From: Balanoglossus misakiensis
Taxonomy: Eukaryota; Hemichordata
Assembly (NCBI GenBank): GCA_040954595.2
Contig: CM082582.2
Coordinates: 5,332,001 to 5,396,000 of the forward strand
Direction of reading: 5' to 3'
Length of the DNA: 64,000 nt
Shown here: positions 34,701 through 47,200 of the stretch, piece by piece
Numbering within the stretch: the first letter of the stretch is position 1
Layout of the letters: every line of letters begins with the position of its first letter
Made by a program: the position numbers and the translations under genes
Notes under the pieces: model-generated
Databases searched by the model: none
Told to the model about the DNA's origin: nothing
The model's input: the letters and a program-made list of their open reading frames with translations, nothing else

Positions 34701-36427
34701 CAACATTGATATATAGGGGACGCTGTGGACCGATAGTGGCACTGGCGCGAAGAACAAAAAATATATATGGGCTTCTTTAATATGACGCACGGGAAACTCA
34801 GGACCCTTCGTCGGTTCACTTGCAAGAATATGTAAATGGGTCAACATGATTTGCGAACAAAGCACAGCTGTCAGCAGAACTCTTGATAAGACCCACCCCG
34901 TGACAACGAACGCTTGAGTTTTGAATTTATTGACCCTTTGCAAGCACTTCCACTCAGCACACTACCATATACAGGTATGCTGTTACATAAAGTGAAATTA
35001 TAACAGGGACGTGACGGTGTGCGCTTATTATTAAATTGTCAGTTGCGTGCGTGCATATGTTCACTCATACTTTTATGCGATGGCAAACACTGACTGCTGG
35101 TCACAGGACCGATAGGAAAATGGAAAACAAAACAATACGTGTATAATTCTGTGAAATTGAGTTTTTAGTCTTTCAATTGGCGGGTCTGATTCTATCTCTG
35201 AATATTGCAAGGAACTCGAATGAATAATGCAGCAACAGTGATTACTTACATCAGGCTGACCGTCGGTCATCATGATAATTCTTGGGGTCATCTTCCTGCC
35301 ACCAGGCAAGTTTAGAACTCCTCCTGTGTTATACAAGAAGGGATTTGAGGCTAGCCGTATGAATTAATGTTTATTCACTGACCATTTTCTATGCGGTGTG
35401 GTGTGGTGTGGTGTGGTGTGGTGTGGTTTGGTGCGGATGGGATGGGATGGGATGGGATGGGAGATAGGATCGCCGATGTGTTGCAATTGAGTTGTGAATC
35501 AAATTCGAGAGTCACTGTGATTAATGCTCACCACGAGTGATGATTTCCTTCATCGCTTCCAACAGTCCATCGGACATTGGCGTCTTTCCACCCGCACGTA
35601 GGTTGTCTGGAAAAGTGAACCCGAATTTGCGTTAAGGGTCTATGATATTTCTAAGTCAGCGACCCCAAATAAATTTTCAGTTTTTCTCAGATGCTCTGAA
35701 TTTTCACATCAAAATGAAATGTCCCATTTCACTCCGCTTTAGTCGCATCCGTCTGATACAGGATGGACATAATTTTTTTATGTGCTGTGTCCTGTTTACA
35801 TTTTAAGCTGATCCAACATAAAACGTGAACACAAAACAACAAATGTCTAACAATTAATTCACTGTCGGAGAAGGAAATATATAAGCTTATCAAGCGTTGC
35901 AATGGATGGCATTCTGTTTACGTACAATGTACATGTAGACATAGGCCTACACCGCTTTTTTTTATACATACAGGGTGTTTGAATAGAGAGAGACATTGCC
36001 ACTGCCCGTTCATCACGTGCCTTGTTCAAATCTGCCCACGCAATGTCAGACCTTGGTAATAATAATATGGCTTGCTCTCACACCCAATGCAGATTAACGC
36101 GAACAATCAACGAGCGAGGCAAATTGAGGTTTGCGGACATTTTGATGTGATGAATTTGAGCTTTTTAAACGAAAGGTGTCAAAAACTGGACTGACGTGTA
36201 TACTAACCTATGGCTGTGTACACACGATTGTAATCATTGGTCAGTGGCTGGACGACACGAACGGAGAGGCCAAATTCCACAACGGCTACGTTCTCCTTGA
36301 GGTCAAACTGTTGAGCCGTTTGCTGAACACCAACCAGGAATTCTTTGCAGGCTTTCTTCAGCTCTGCTAAACCACGTCCCGCCATGGAACCCGAAGTGTC
36401 CAGGCAAAGCACTGTGTCCAATGGCAT
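29927..36427 (-). CDS. VWA - MIB/HERC2 - MIB/HERC2 protein with C-terminal CaaX box
   Basis: Thirteen coding exons: 36208-36427, 35532-35606, 35250-35323, 34176-34289, 33723-33846, 33149-33228, 32745-32813, 32306-32417, 31268-31344, 31048-31114, 30724-30815, 30259-30334, 29927-30120. All phases fit, giving 457 aa. Residues 1 to about 200 form a von Willebrand A domain with a complete MIDAS (LDTSGSM, KTPM, MTDGQPD). A Leu-rich and acidic stretch follows. MIB/HERC2 modules lie at about 253-315 (RGRDWKWGNQDG) and 316-393 (NDWEWGDQDGGQGNVG). The last exon is acidic and ends DDDKCCCVIL, a CaaX box with X = Leu after two more cysteines, so prenylation with possible palmitoylation is predicted. No signal peptide is present, so the protein should be intracellular and membrane-attached. 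The plus-strand neighbour is a paralogue with a different C-terminus. The function is unknown. Confidence 0.85.
31370..31960 (+). repeat. Compound microsatellite: (CAGA)/(GAGA), (CATA)n, (CAGA)n
   Basis: Imperfect CAGA and GAGA repeats lead into about 50 CATA units (31540-31740) and then about ten CAGA units and degenerate CAAA/CAGA. It occupies the intron between exons 8 and 9 of the minus VWA gene. The open frames over it on both strands are repeat artefacts. Confidence 0.96.
34313..34502. mobile_element. Pogo/Tc1-like MITE, about 190 bp
   Basis: The left end tacagtcaaacctgtgttag and right end acaggttcgactgtata form short inverted repeats starting CAGT, flanked by TA on each side. Inside are repeated 'atagtggccac'-type motifs in both directions. 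It lies a few bases upstream of exon 4 of the minus VWA gene, within its intron. The class assignment rests only on the TA flank and the CAGT start. Confidence 0.6.
34503..34675. repeat. Inverted-repeat element, related copy at 43740-43835
   Basis: The ends tgtactcttagactctctcac and gtgagagagtctaatgtact are inverted repeats. The inner part 'cagttgagggcgcatcagtg' recurs at 43767 as cagttgagggcgaatcagtg in the intron after exon 14 of the plus gene, followed by a similar gtgagagagt. It is a small dispersed element present in both VWA paralogues at non-homologous positions. Confidence 0.7.
35397..35462 (+). repeat. (GTGTG) then (GATGG) simple repeats
   Basis: About five gtgtg units are followed by five gatgg units in an intron of the minus VWA gene. 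Confidence 0.9.
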
Positions 36428-38624
36428 TGTGAATCTTCGCTATTTTGAAATGATAATGGCATGAAAAATATTATAAAGAATAAATGCTAATATTCCGTAA
36501 TGCAAAAACAAACATGGCATCTCACTGGCAGAATTTAAAGTTCTGGTTTATCAGTAGTATTGACTGTTTGTGGTGATTTGTCGTTTTTATCAACATATAC
36601 ACCATGTTTTCAGATCTGGGGTTAAGAAAACGAAAATGTATGAGGAAACTTGTCTTTGCATTGGGTCTTTCTATAAATAAAATCACTGCTCCATTTCGGG
36701 TTAATTTAAAAAACACTAGCTTACCTTCCAAGGCCCTTCGCCTTCCGCCTAACAAAAGTGCGACTATTCTAGACCAGTAGACGTAAACGCGATAACAGTT
36801 GAACCCGCAGAAATGTCAAGAAGGTTGACCTCATTACGCATGTCCAAGACGGAACTAAAAGTGGCAATTGTCCGTCTCCGAATCAACCGTGCGTAGCGAA
36901 ATGTTATTCACATGGTTTTGGCGAATTTATCAAAGTTTTTGGCAAAGTTCAAGTCTTTTAACTGTATTTTAAAACGCTTTTAATTTAATTAGCCGCTGCT
37001 AAGTTATTTAGTGACATTGAATTTTCAAACCGATTTGTTTTTAATCAAAGGACAATATAACCATAGTGGATATTGGGGGTTCTGAAAAAATATTGACCCA
37101 TTTTTAAATTAGCGAGTTCATAAATTAAATGAACTAAACAGCATTCTAGTAGTGAAACAGCATGTTTTGCAGTACGCTTTATCTATAAGCTTATACTTAC
37201 ATTATTTCGAAACTGAAGATGATGACGATATTTTCAGACAAGAGCTCTAATATCACATCTATATGTGAAAACTCTTGTCAAAATATTTTTTTGAATATTT
37301 ATTTCATTACTAATTCCACTTTCATTTTCGTTTCCATTTTCATTAGCGGAGTGAGTGAATTCTCTGAATTTTGCGTCATACGATACACCGAATGGGGTTA
37401 TAGGTCACCTGCGTCAACCAATCCATGTAACCACAAAGACGAACCAGGTAAACGCCGTCAATACAACAGCTTTCGCAATTTGAACTCCACGTCGCACCAA
37501 ATCCACCGGAATCAGATATTATGTAAGAGCCGAGGAGATCCTCCGAACCGTTTCCAGACACCAGGTAATGACATGATAGTCTTGTAGGCGAGTGCGAATA
37601 GCAATAACATCCTAATGCGCAGTCGCTGTTGTTGCGCAGTAGAAATACACTGTGTTAATATTGTACTGCAAATATGCTGTCTCGTGATTGCAATATCTGT
37701 GCATTGGTGGCCTACATAACATTTCAGTCTTTCATTTTGACAGTGAGTACGTGGTTTCGTGCCCTATTATTATGCTCACTAATTATCAATTTACGTCCAA
37801 CAAATTCTATTTTTATCGAGCTAGAATTAAGAGCGTAAATATACACAACACCATGTTACTTCCGGGTATAGTGACAATGGGGTACGAATACAAGGAAGCG
37901 CAAGCCTAAAATCTATGCAGTCGGGAATTCACCTCTCTGTACAAGTCTACACTAAGTAGTTGATTAGCGGCAGACTACACATGTACATGCTGGTATCAAG
38001 TCCGTCGGCTTTATTCAGCACAGAAAGTACATATCTTAAAAGCCGGACACGTCCAGAGGTTATATGGGTTAAAGGTTGATTTGACCAAACAAATTCTGTC
38101 ATCACCCCTGTTGGGTTAAAGTTCACGATTATATTTCGTGCACACATTCAACACCCGCTCATTTTAGTTTGTATTTCTCAAAACAAGGACTTTCAAGTTG
38201 TTCTGTATTTGCGCTTTCGTCGGAACTTTATTATTCCATCATCATTTAAATGGACGTTTATTAACCCATGATACAAATTATATAAAGTTAATTTGGTTTA
38301 CATGATTTAAATTGTAAAGGTATTAAAAACAAGATAGTGACGTTCCATTCCTGACACGACCCGACAAATGTATATTTCTCTTAATTAGTGAAATATGAAT
38401 GATGTGCATTTTCACAGCCAATGTAGGCCTGATATGTTCTGAATTTCCCTTAGCATTATAAACAGTATATATTAGCGAATAAAGTGTGAGAAAAGTGAAA
38501 CTTAATAATTCACGAGTTCTATAGTTTTCCACATCTCTAGTTAAAACTGCCTGTCTTATTAACATCCATCTTTCAGGCCAACGTTACACATAGAATATAA
38601 CCTGTCTACCCAGCCAGTACCAGT
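36428..38624. promoter_or_regulatory. Divergent intergenic region between the two VWA genes
   Basis: The two start codons point away from each other across 2.2 kb. On the minus side a donor CTTGGAAG|GTAAGC at 36725/36724 suggests an untranslated first exon, joined to an acceptor just before the start exon. On the plus side, an acceptor tctttcag|GCC at 38577/38578 lies 47 bases before the ATG, again implying an upstream leader exon. No TATA box or other element was fixed. A shared promoter region is an inference from the geometry. Confidence 0.45.
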
Positions 38625-41600
38625 ATGCCGCTGGACACGGTGCTTTGCTTGGACACGTCTGGCAGCATGGCCGGGCGTGGAATGAGAGAGCTGAAGATAG
38701 CAGTTGACAACTTTCTTAACGGTACGTTACAATGAGTTGGTTTATTTGTGAACTATTGAAGGCCAGTTTTCCGTCGAACAGTTTTCAGCAACTCCAATAC
38801 ATTTTAGTATACAGCCGCGATTAACAAAACAGGTCTTTCACCTATGTACTATTCCATGCATTTTTGCATATCAGTTTTATCAAGAAATTTAGTATTTGGT
38901 AATTAGTGACGGTAATTATTGAAAACCGATGAAAACAGATGCTGTATCTCTTGCAATTTTAGCTTTAAACCATATTTGTGCTGGAAACCAATCAATGTAC
39001 ATCTAATATTTGATTTGTATAAGCCACCGCTTACTGTGCATCTATTGATTTGTCCTATAGGCGTGGAAGCCACGGTACGTGACTGCAGTCTTAAAGAAAA
39101 CGTAGCAGTTGTGGAATTTGGTAAAAATGAACGAATCGTACAACCTTTAACAAACGAGTACGCCAAAGTGAAACGAGCAGTAGGTATGCATATATATTTC
39201 CGATTACACACCAATGAGTTCAGTTCAACACGCATGCTCAACGTGATCGGACCATCTATGAATTCAATAACAAGTATATATAGGGGAAGTCCTATGTACA
39301 CCGAGACTGAGATTTCTTTATTTTGGCCGCTTTGATGCAAATATGTTTTAATGGTACCACGGTGAAATACCCCAATTTCATCCCATTTTAACATTAGCCT
39401 CCCAAATAGATCCTGAATATAATCGTTGTCTTGAAATCATGACATGAATGGAATTCGAACACGCACTTATTGATCGATGGGCATGTAAATAATGTCGATT
39501 CCTCCATACTCTTCTCATTCGAAGTCTGAGTCATGTTCGACTTCAAAATTGGCATTCTGAATGAAACCGTTGATCATATGATTTGCTATATCATTTTATT
39601 ATCGCTATCTGCCACAGTGGGATTGCAACCAGGGGGACGCACTCCAATGTTTGCTGGATTGATGAAAGCAATGGAGGAAATACTTCAAAACGGTAGGTAC
39701 TCATGACTAAGTTTTCCCTTCAAATACGCTGCCACTGCAGGGAAGGTTACGTGGTGAGGTGTCATGCATCCTGTCACTTTGCTGATACGAGTTTACCATT
39801 TTTACCATCTTGAACGTTCAACCTGTTCAAGCTGACTCACCCTATGCAAAATTGAATGATGAATGATGCTTGCCAACGAAAACGCCAGGATGTAGGGTCA
39901 TGTGTGGGTAATGAAAGTGGCCCGTTGGTCACTAACATACATTTGTATAGAAGATTCGTAGATTGACTATTTTGTGTTTTATCTTTTTACTTTCTGCTTG
40001 TGCATGCAGGCTAATATATTTTATTGCAATTTTGACATAACCAAAACTGATCCCTTCCTAGCTGAATGAATGAATTATGTTTGGTGTCCGCCAGCTTCAA
40101 GTTTTAAATTCAGTCGACTGTCTTTAGTTGATTCATATTAACGCCAGAAATTATGTTTTCCTTGGTCGGTAGGCGGCGTCCTCAAAATAGCGGGAAAGAC
40201 CCTGACTCCGAGGGTGATCTTGATGACTGACGGTGTGCCAACAGACGAAAAGGGTGAATCTGATGAGGTAAGATCACAAAGTATGACGAAATGTGATTGA
40301 TGAATGAAAACAGGTATACATGTACGTGTTTACAATGCTAATTATATAAGCGAGAGTTGTGTTTGAAGTATTTGTTGTACGGATCGTTTTTATTCGTGAT
40401 GTCGGTCCTATTTGTCGCGCACAATTTCCACTTCAGGCAAAAATACAGGTCTTAAAAGCGGCTGCAGCATTTGGACCAGGATTTAAAGAAGTCGGACTTC
40501 CGCACCCGATACCTATCGCGTGTGTTGGATGTGGCGAATGTGATCCGGTAAGAGACAAACAAGGAACCTTTGTTTAAAATTTCCCATCGATTCGGCGAAA
40601 CTCCTGTTAAGATACAAAGTAGTATCTTAGGGACAGATTTTCAACAACAAAAATTAAAGTTACTTAAAGCTTTCAATTCATTGCTATTAAAGTGTGAGGG
40701 GTACGGTAATATTTTGAAAACAAAGAAGAAATCAAGGGGCTCACCGTCTACATTTAACAGCGCCCATTGTATGTTTTACCACCATTTTGTATTTCATACA
40801 GAGACGGTGCGAATTCAGTGGACGCTACGCCAATACTAAATGCTATACACTTTGTGTTGCACTCTGACGTAATTTTACACATTTTTCTTTCATATGCAAG
40901 GAACTACTTGGAGCAATCGCCAAGCTAACCAACGGCATGTTCGTTGTTGTCGATAACGTCGAAGAGCTAAGCACCTTCTTCAAGCGACAGGTGGGTAATG
41001 TAGGTTGTCTCGGCTATGTATGCGAAGGTGCATTATGGTCATGAATGGCATTTTCTATCAATTAAATCCACAAAAATCAAACAAAAGAAAATTCACAAAA
41101 ACAACAGTTATCAATGAAATTGAAACCGTACCACCAATGAGCTTCTTCATCTAATCATGCGAAAATAACTTGAATATTTGGAAATTTTCGAATTGGGTTG
41201 ACTGAATACGTACCTTTTGCTACAGGTATTGCTAATCCGCTTTGCTGCCAAATTTGCAGATGGTAAGTGAAGTTAACTGAGTATACCACGAGGGTATCGT
41301 GACTACTTTTAATATGATATCAACTTGCGATACATGGTCCGATCTACGCCGTGTACCACAGCAGACAATGAGCTATACGTATATCAAAACGGCGTGACGC
41401 AATACACGAAAGGAATCTTGGGATTCTTGAAACTGCCTTGTTGTGTACCTTATGTGTTCAAGATACGCACTGTATCACGACCAACGGTTGCCATGCAATT
41501 TTCACACAGACATGGAAAACCTGTGCTCACTGCTGGTCCTCCGTGAATTCATGAAAGCCCTCGGCGAGGCCGTGGAAGAGGCGGAAGCGGAAGCCATGCT

Positions 41601-44600
41601 GGGGATGCTGATGGGAATGATGGGAATGGGAAATAAGGTAATGTGTGATTGTTTGTTGATTCTTATCACCCTATTCATAGACCCAAGGGAAACTAGGGTC
41701 TATGCCCTATCATACTGCACCTGGGTCATAAACGTAGAACTCGGACAAATATTTCGATAAGGACACTCTGTGTCTGTTAAGGTATCTTCTCCGTACAGAT
41801 ATTCTGCCTTCGTTGTTTCATGTTGCTAAACATGATTTGGAAAACAGAGAAGTTATTGTGTTACTTACTTAAATGTGATTATGCTTTGTTTTAGGAGTTG
41901 GAAGGTCTGCCGCCCCTGGGAAGTAGAGTAAGAAGAGGCAAAGACTGGATATACAAGGACCAGGATAAAAATGGAGTTGGAACCGTGATAGAACACGACA
42001 AAGACGGTAATGGAATCACCATGTGGTGTAAAACCATCTGATATTGCAAAACGGGGAACTTGATAACCTGCATCATATTCTCGATTTTCTCTCTAGTTGG
42101 TCACAACCACACCAATATATTCAATATTTCGACAAGAGGTTTGTACTTAAGTATAAGTTTATAAAACGAGAATGAACAAGAATAACTTATTTACCACTCT
42201 TGCAGAATGGGTGCTTGTTGAATGGGACCACGGCGACTGTAACAAGTACCGATGGGGAGCAGAAGGCAAACGAGATCTAAAGGTAATACCACTCAGCCTG
42301 TTAAATATAATTGAAATAGGACAATGACTTTAAGTCTTTGACATGTATATATTCATGCACTCACCAGAACTCTTATATCTCAGTGACCTATTAGAAGAGT
42401 GAATCACATTTCATTTTCCAGTATATAGATCCTAAGTCACAATTTGAGTGTAAGTGAAATATAGGATCTTTTACTTCATTTACGAGTAGATTGGTACATA
42501 AAATACATGGTTTCCTATACTGTCAATGCAAGATTGCAGCAAGGACCGCACGACATGAACTGCTGAATTTGTTTGTTTGGTTTCTTTTTCAAAAGATTGT
42601 GGATGAACCAAGAATGCTGAAGCCCGGTGAAAGCATCAACGTTGGCGTGCGAGTTAAGAGAGGTATTTACTTCTCAAATAATATTTTGCATATCTCATAT
42701 CTATAGCGTTGATAAATGTACACATGCATGCTTGTCTAGTTTAGTTTTTTCATACTTAATATAGGGCTTTTGTCAGAAAAAAAATCATCCGATTGTAAAC
42801 CGCCACTACATTAAATAAATGTCTCAGGGATTTTCATAAAGGTCACCCCTGATTTAATTTATTTTATTTAGGCAAAGACTGGAAATGGGACAACCAGGAT
42901 GGTGGTGCGGGAAACATAGGATTTGTATATAAAGTTCATAAAGGGACTCAACAGGGTTTGGTTCAGGTATGGTTCTGAATTAATTGATCTAACATTCATG
43001 AAGGTCTTTTCTTCGCATTTTTTAATTCACACTTCGCAAATATATTACAGCATGCATGGTTGAATTAAATCTTATTTGTAAACAAAAATAGCATATCAGA
43101 TAGCAAACATTTCTCACAATTTTCATGGTCTATTTTAGGTGCGGTGGCCCAGTGGGGTGAAGGCGGATTATCGATTTGGAAGAGAAGGCTGCTATGACCT
43201 TACAGTCATCAGGTAAATGTGTTTATCATCAATGAGCTATAGATAATGTACATATTGGAGCGAGTAGTGATTTAATGACTTTTTATAAAATTGCAGCCGA
43301 TCATCAATGACCATTTATCAGTTGCCTAATTCTAACACAGTGTGATGTTATTTGATGAAATAAAATTTGATTTCGCCGGTGTTGGCATTAATTGATAATG
43401 ATGAATCATGATATGTTACATTTTCTCGTGTAACAGTGGTGGTCGGGCTGCCCTCCCATCGACTGCCAAGACACCCGAGTTGGTTGAAATTGACGACGTC
43501 AGTAGTGGTCCAAAAATTACAGAAATTAAGGGACCTTCTGGTTTACTGGCTATTATGGGTGGAAGGAAGCCTCCCGCCGGGGCTGTGCAAGTACTACCGC
43601 CACCAGTGGCAGCAGCGAAACGACCAGTGGCCGCAGCCAAGTTGAAAACGGAGAAAAATCGTGAAATACTCGCGCGTGGAACAGGTATATGTCCTGTAAT
43701 TGTGGAGTTTTACGAAGTATGCCCCCAACGGCCGGCCGAGTGAAGCTTAGGGCATCTCTTATAAACAGTTGAGGGCGAATCAGTGGGTAACATGTAAAGA
43801 GGCCTGTAGAGAAACGTGGGCTGTGAGAGAGTATAAATCAGCACATTATTGTATGTGATAACGACAGTGTGAAAATATGGGACGTCGACCGAAGCACATT
43901 ACTTACGGAAGAGTCAAATTATAATGTATAAGCCTTGCACGAACTGGCATTTTTTCCGTGGGTGTCCACTGAGATGCGGGTATACTCCCTGTGGAACGGA
44001 AATTTTAGTTTCGTGAAGAGTACATGTCTGTTTCTTACTGTCTGCTTTGAACACACCGTTTGGTCTTAACTATACATACATACTGATGTAATGATATTCC
44101 AAAACACAGCCACAACTTATAATGCTTATAATTGTATATACTGGTGTCTAGACGCTGAGGAGCCAAAAACAACTTCATCGAAGGGTGAGATTATGTGCTG
44201 GAGATGGGAAGATGATAGTCACCAATGGCGACTATTGGATGACACGGTCTGCAAACAATTAGAAGCCAGTTACAGCCAGAACCCAAATGGTTGCGTTGCT
44301 GTGAACATTGGTGATCACGGGTAAGATTGCCCTAATTTGATCTTCATATGGACAAAAATGAAGAGTGTATAGTTGTCTGTTAAATCATTGTTAATTTAAC
44401 TAACCGACAACACGATCAATGATTTATAAAGACTTCAACTGTGAAAATCTACCATGCAGACATTTTTTTTTGCATTATCACATACAGGTACAATTTTGAT
44501 TTCAAAAAGATGCATCAAGTAAACCAGAAAACTGGGCGTGAAAGAAAAATTAAAAGAGAAGGTAAACTGACAGTGATTTTTCATTCCTGTTATCTTTGAC

Positions 44601-44981
44601 ATCAATGAAAGTAAATGAGTGAGTGAGTGAGTGAGTGAGTGAGTGAGTGAGTGAGTGAGTGAGTGAGTGAGTGAGTGAGTGAGTGAATGAATGAATGAAT
44701 GGATGAATGAATGAATGAATGAATAAGTGAATGAATGAATGAATGAATGAATGAATGAATGAATGAATGAATGAATGAATGAATTTAAATTGCCTTTCAC
44801 GTGAAAATTGTGCCAACAATAAAAACGTTTCCCTGTATTCCAATATTCACTTTATTTACGAGTCAGATTGCTATCTCATTGTTCCTGTCGTCAGCCAAAA
44901 GTAACCATTTCATCTCTTTTCGCAGCAATTGACCGTGAAGAATATGATGTCTTACTGGAGATTGAAAAAATGTTGCTATGA
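38625..44981 (+). CDS. VWA - MIB/HERC2 - MIB/HERC2 - WWE protein
   Basis: Seventeen coding exons: 38625-38721, 39061-39183, 39618-39692, 40173-40267, 40437-40547, 40901-40990, 41226-41262, 41510-41637, 41895-42006, 42206-42282, 42596-42662, 42872-42966, 43139-43212, 43437-43684, 44152-44320, 44488-44561, 44926-44981. All phases match, giving 575 aa. A VWA domain (1-209) has full MIDAS residues (LDTSGSM, RTPM, MTDGVPTD). A Met-rich segment (about 235-252) reads LGMLMGMMGMGNK. MIB/HERC2 modules lie at about 258-315 and 316-394 (GKDWKWDNQDGGAGNIG). An Ala/Pro-rich linker follows. A WWE domain lies at about 477-557 (MCWRWEDDSHQWRLLD, VNIGDHGYNFDFKKM). WWE domains bind poly-ADP-ribose or occur in ubiquitin ligases, and MIB/HERC2 domains bind ligase substrates. 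No RING or HECT is present, so an adaptor role is inferred. There is no signal peptide. Confidence 0.88.
43740..43835 (+). repeat. Second copy of the cagttgagggcg repeat
   Basis: It is related to 34590-34675 (shared cagttgagggcg, cctgtag and gctgtgagagagt). It lies in the intron before the WWE exons. Confidence 0.65.
44617..44783 (+). repeat. (GAGT)n then (GAAT)n simple repeat
   Basis: About 17 GAGT units pass into about 23 GAAT-type units with a few variants. It lies in the last intron of the plus VWA gene. The His-Ser-Phe-Ile frames on the opposite strand are artefacts. Confidence 0.96.
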
Positions 44982-45780
44982 GTCACGGTAGTGTGGCAGA
45001 TGTCAATCAGAATCGGAGGGCACAGGCCCTGATTGACACATTCTGGCTTTTCGACGTCCCTGGAGGCTATTACTAACACTGTATTCGCCTTGTAAAAAAC
45101 CCTCAAAAGTAAATAATGTACTTTGAACAATTCAATAGCATTATTTTATATTACTGTTGGAGTAAGTAAAAATATATGGGACCACAGTTACAATAATTTC
45201 CGTCCTTTGTCCCATTGTTTTCTGGGATGCTGAACACCAACCTATGAATATATTTCAACCCGGAAATTTAAAACTCGTCTCGACAAACACTGTAATGTAG
45301 CTTGTAGAATAAATACTATCGTGGACAACTAATTACGCATGTTCTATACTTAGGTGATTGAGTTAACAAATATTTATAAGTGTCATTGAAGGGAGAGAGA
45401 AATGGAAAGTACGTGTACTTTAATATAATGCGAGAACTAGAATGGTGTTATCATTTACTGAGATATTTTGAATCCAGTTCTGCTATAATCAAATAGCGAT
45501 ATGAAAACTGCAATGGATTTTAAGTTTTAACCAACAGCAGTCAAGATATTCGCATAAATAAAAACAAGAGGAAACGAATAGTATGCTGAGCTGAGTCTGT
45601 TTATTAAAATCATTGGTACTTGTATCTTCAAAAATTACTATCAAACAGCATGATGAACCCCATTCAATACAGAACCTTTCTCGCCAAGTTCACTCCGATT
45701 TTCAGTATTTTTTCCTACATTCTGGATGAAACGATGTCAAGAATTAGTCAACACTACACTGCAAATTCTGCAAAAACAAG
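44982..45780. other. 3' flank of the VWA-WWE gene
   Basis: No further exon was found. The 3' untranslated region probably lies at its start; I did not fix a polyadenylation signal. The remainder is AT-rich and unassigned. Confidence 0.5.
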
Positions 45781-45781
45781 C

Positions 45782-46156
45782 CGGTTTGTACTCAAGCCAT
45801 TCGGGTTTGCTGGCAAGCCACCTCGTCATACTTGCCGAAACTTCGGTATTTCCACAAGCCGCTAAATTTTCTGGTGTGTGCCAGCAAGCCAGTCAATGTT
45901 AGAAAAATGGTTTGTAAATACGCCGCTGGACAACCTGTCTGGAATGGCTTATTATTAAGCCATTGAACAAAATCTCTGGTTTGCTCGCAAACTTTAGTGA
46001 TACTTATGTCTGGCTCGAATCTGTACCATATTTAACCTTGGCTGCATTTTAAGCCGTTGGAGTTAGTGGTCGCTTTTCAAACCATAAAAAGATGTAAGTA
46101 TGGTTTGAAAACACGCCATGGAAAACTTTGCCGGGATGTGGTTCATATACACGCCA
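45782..46156 (+). repeat. Array 1 of an 18-bp imperfect palindrome, period about 32 bp
   Basis: About twelve units of the consensus TGGYTTGYNNRCAARCCA begin near 45782, 45803, 45844, 45872, 45908, 45945, 45977, 46011, 46039, 46067, 46101 and 46139. Examples are TGGCTTATTATTAAGCCA and TGGTTTGAAAACACGCCA. The mean step is about 32 bp, while the 10-20 bp between units shows no repeat. No open reading frame runs through it. Confidence 0.8.
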
Positions 46157-46539
46157 CGCTGGGCACAATGTCTTGCGAAATACCCTGATTTGGCGCGCGA
46201 ATGCAGGGTCAAAGTTTATTTATTACACAACTACAACGTTTTGACGCGAGAGAAGACGGTCCACGGGTGAGGAAGCCGATCGAATCACGTCGTTCCCTTT
46301 ATAAAATTCGTTCAGCGATTTACAATGCACTCAACCTGTTCCTAAGGTAGAACCGAAATACCATATGCGTGGATAATTACTTTGGCACCGAGCATCGTCA
46401 TGGAAGGATGACATCTAATGACTTAGCAGTTGACCGCCAGCATCTACGAGACCGTAACATAGAACAATGCCGGTTGGGGTAAGTCCTGCTTCCATTCCAT
46501 TTTGTGACAGTAACTACATTTTTGCGAGCAGTGAAGATA

Positions 46540-47200
46540 ATACAAAATTAACAGGCCCGAATCCTGTATATACTGACTTGATCATGTGTTGATGATAGCT
46601 GAAAAGCATGTGAGAAGAAGTAATGTCAAAAGTTTGACAGCATAAAATGATAAAGCAGGGAGTGGGGCCCCAAAGGAATTTCATTATTCTTGCTATTTTC
46701 AGCCTCCATCCCCGTTCATTTTTGTTTATGCATTTTTGTGAGCGAAGACGATGCAAAGTATGTCACTATTAACAGGCCCGAATCCTGTATATACTGACTT
46801 GATCGTGTGTTGATGATAGCTGAAAAGCATGTGAGAAGAAGTAATGTCAAAAGTTTGACAGCATAAAGTAGGGAGTGGGGCCCCAAAGGAATTTCATTAT
46901 TCTTGCTATTTTCAGCCTCCATCCCCGTTCATTTTTGTTTATGCATTTTTGTGAGCGAAGACGATGCAAGGTATGTCACTATTAAAAGGCCTGAATCCTT
47001 TATATACTGCATTGATCATGTGTGGATGGTTACAAAAAAGTCTGAGCAAATCAAAAGAATTTTTTTAATGCAGCTCCGGAGTGGGGCCCTATAGCGCTAT
47101 AGCCTAGGAATTTCACCATGCTTGCTATTGGCAGCCTACATCCCCATTCATGTTTGTTTATGCACTTTTACTAGTCAAGATAATTCAAAATATGTAATAA
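46540..47200 (+). repeat. Tandem satellite, three units of 221 and 213 bp
   Basis: The units start at 46551, 46772 and 46985 (acaggcccgaatcctgtata and variants). Units 1 and 2 are very similar and unit 3 is diverged. Short frames in it recur with the unit and are not treated as genes. Confidence 0.85.

Noticed and set aside
46903-47094. Frame beginning MLFSASIPVHFC as a small gene
   Set aside because: It lies inside the 213-221 bp satellite and equivalent frames appear in the neighbouring units.
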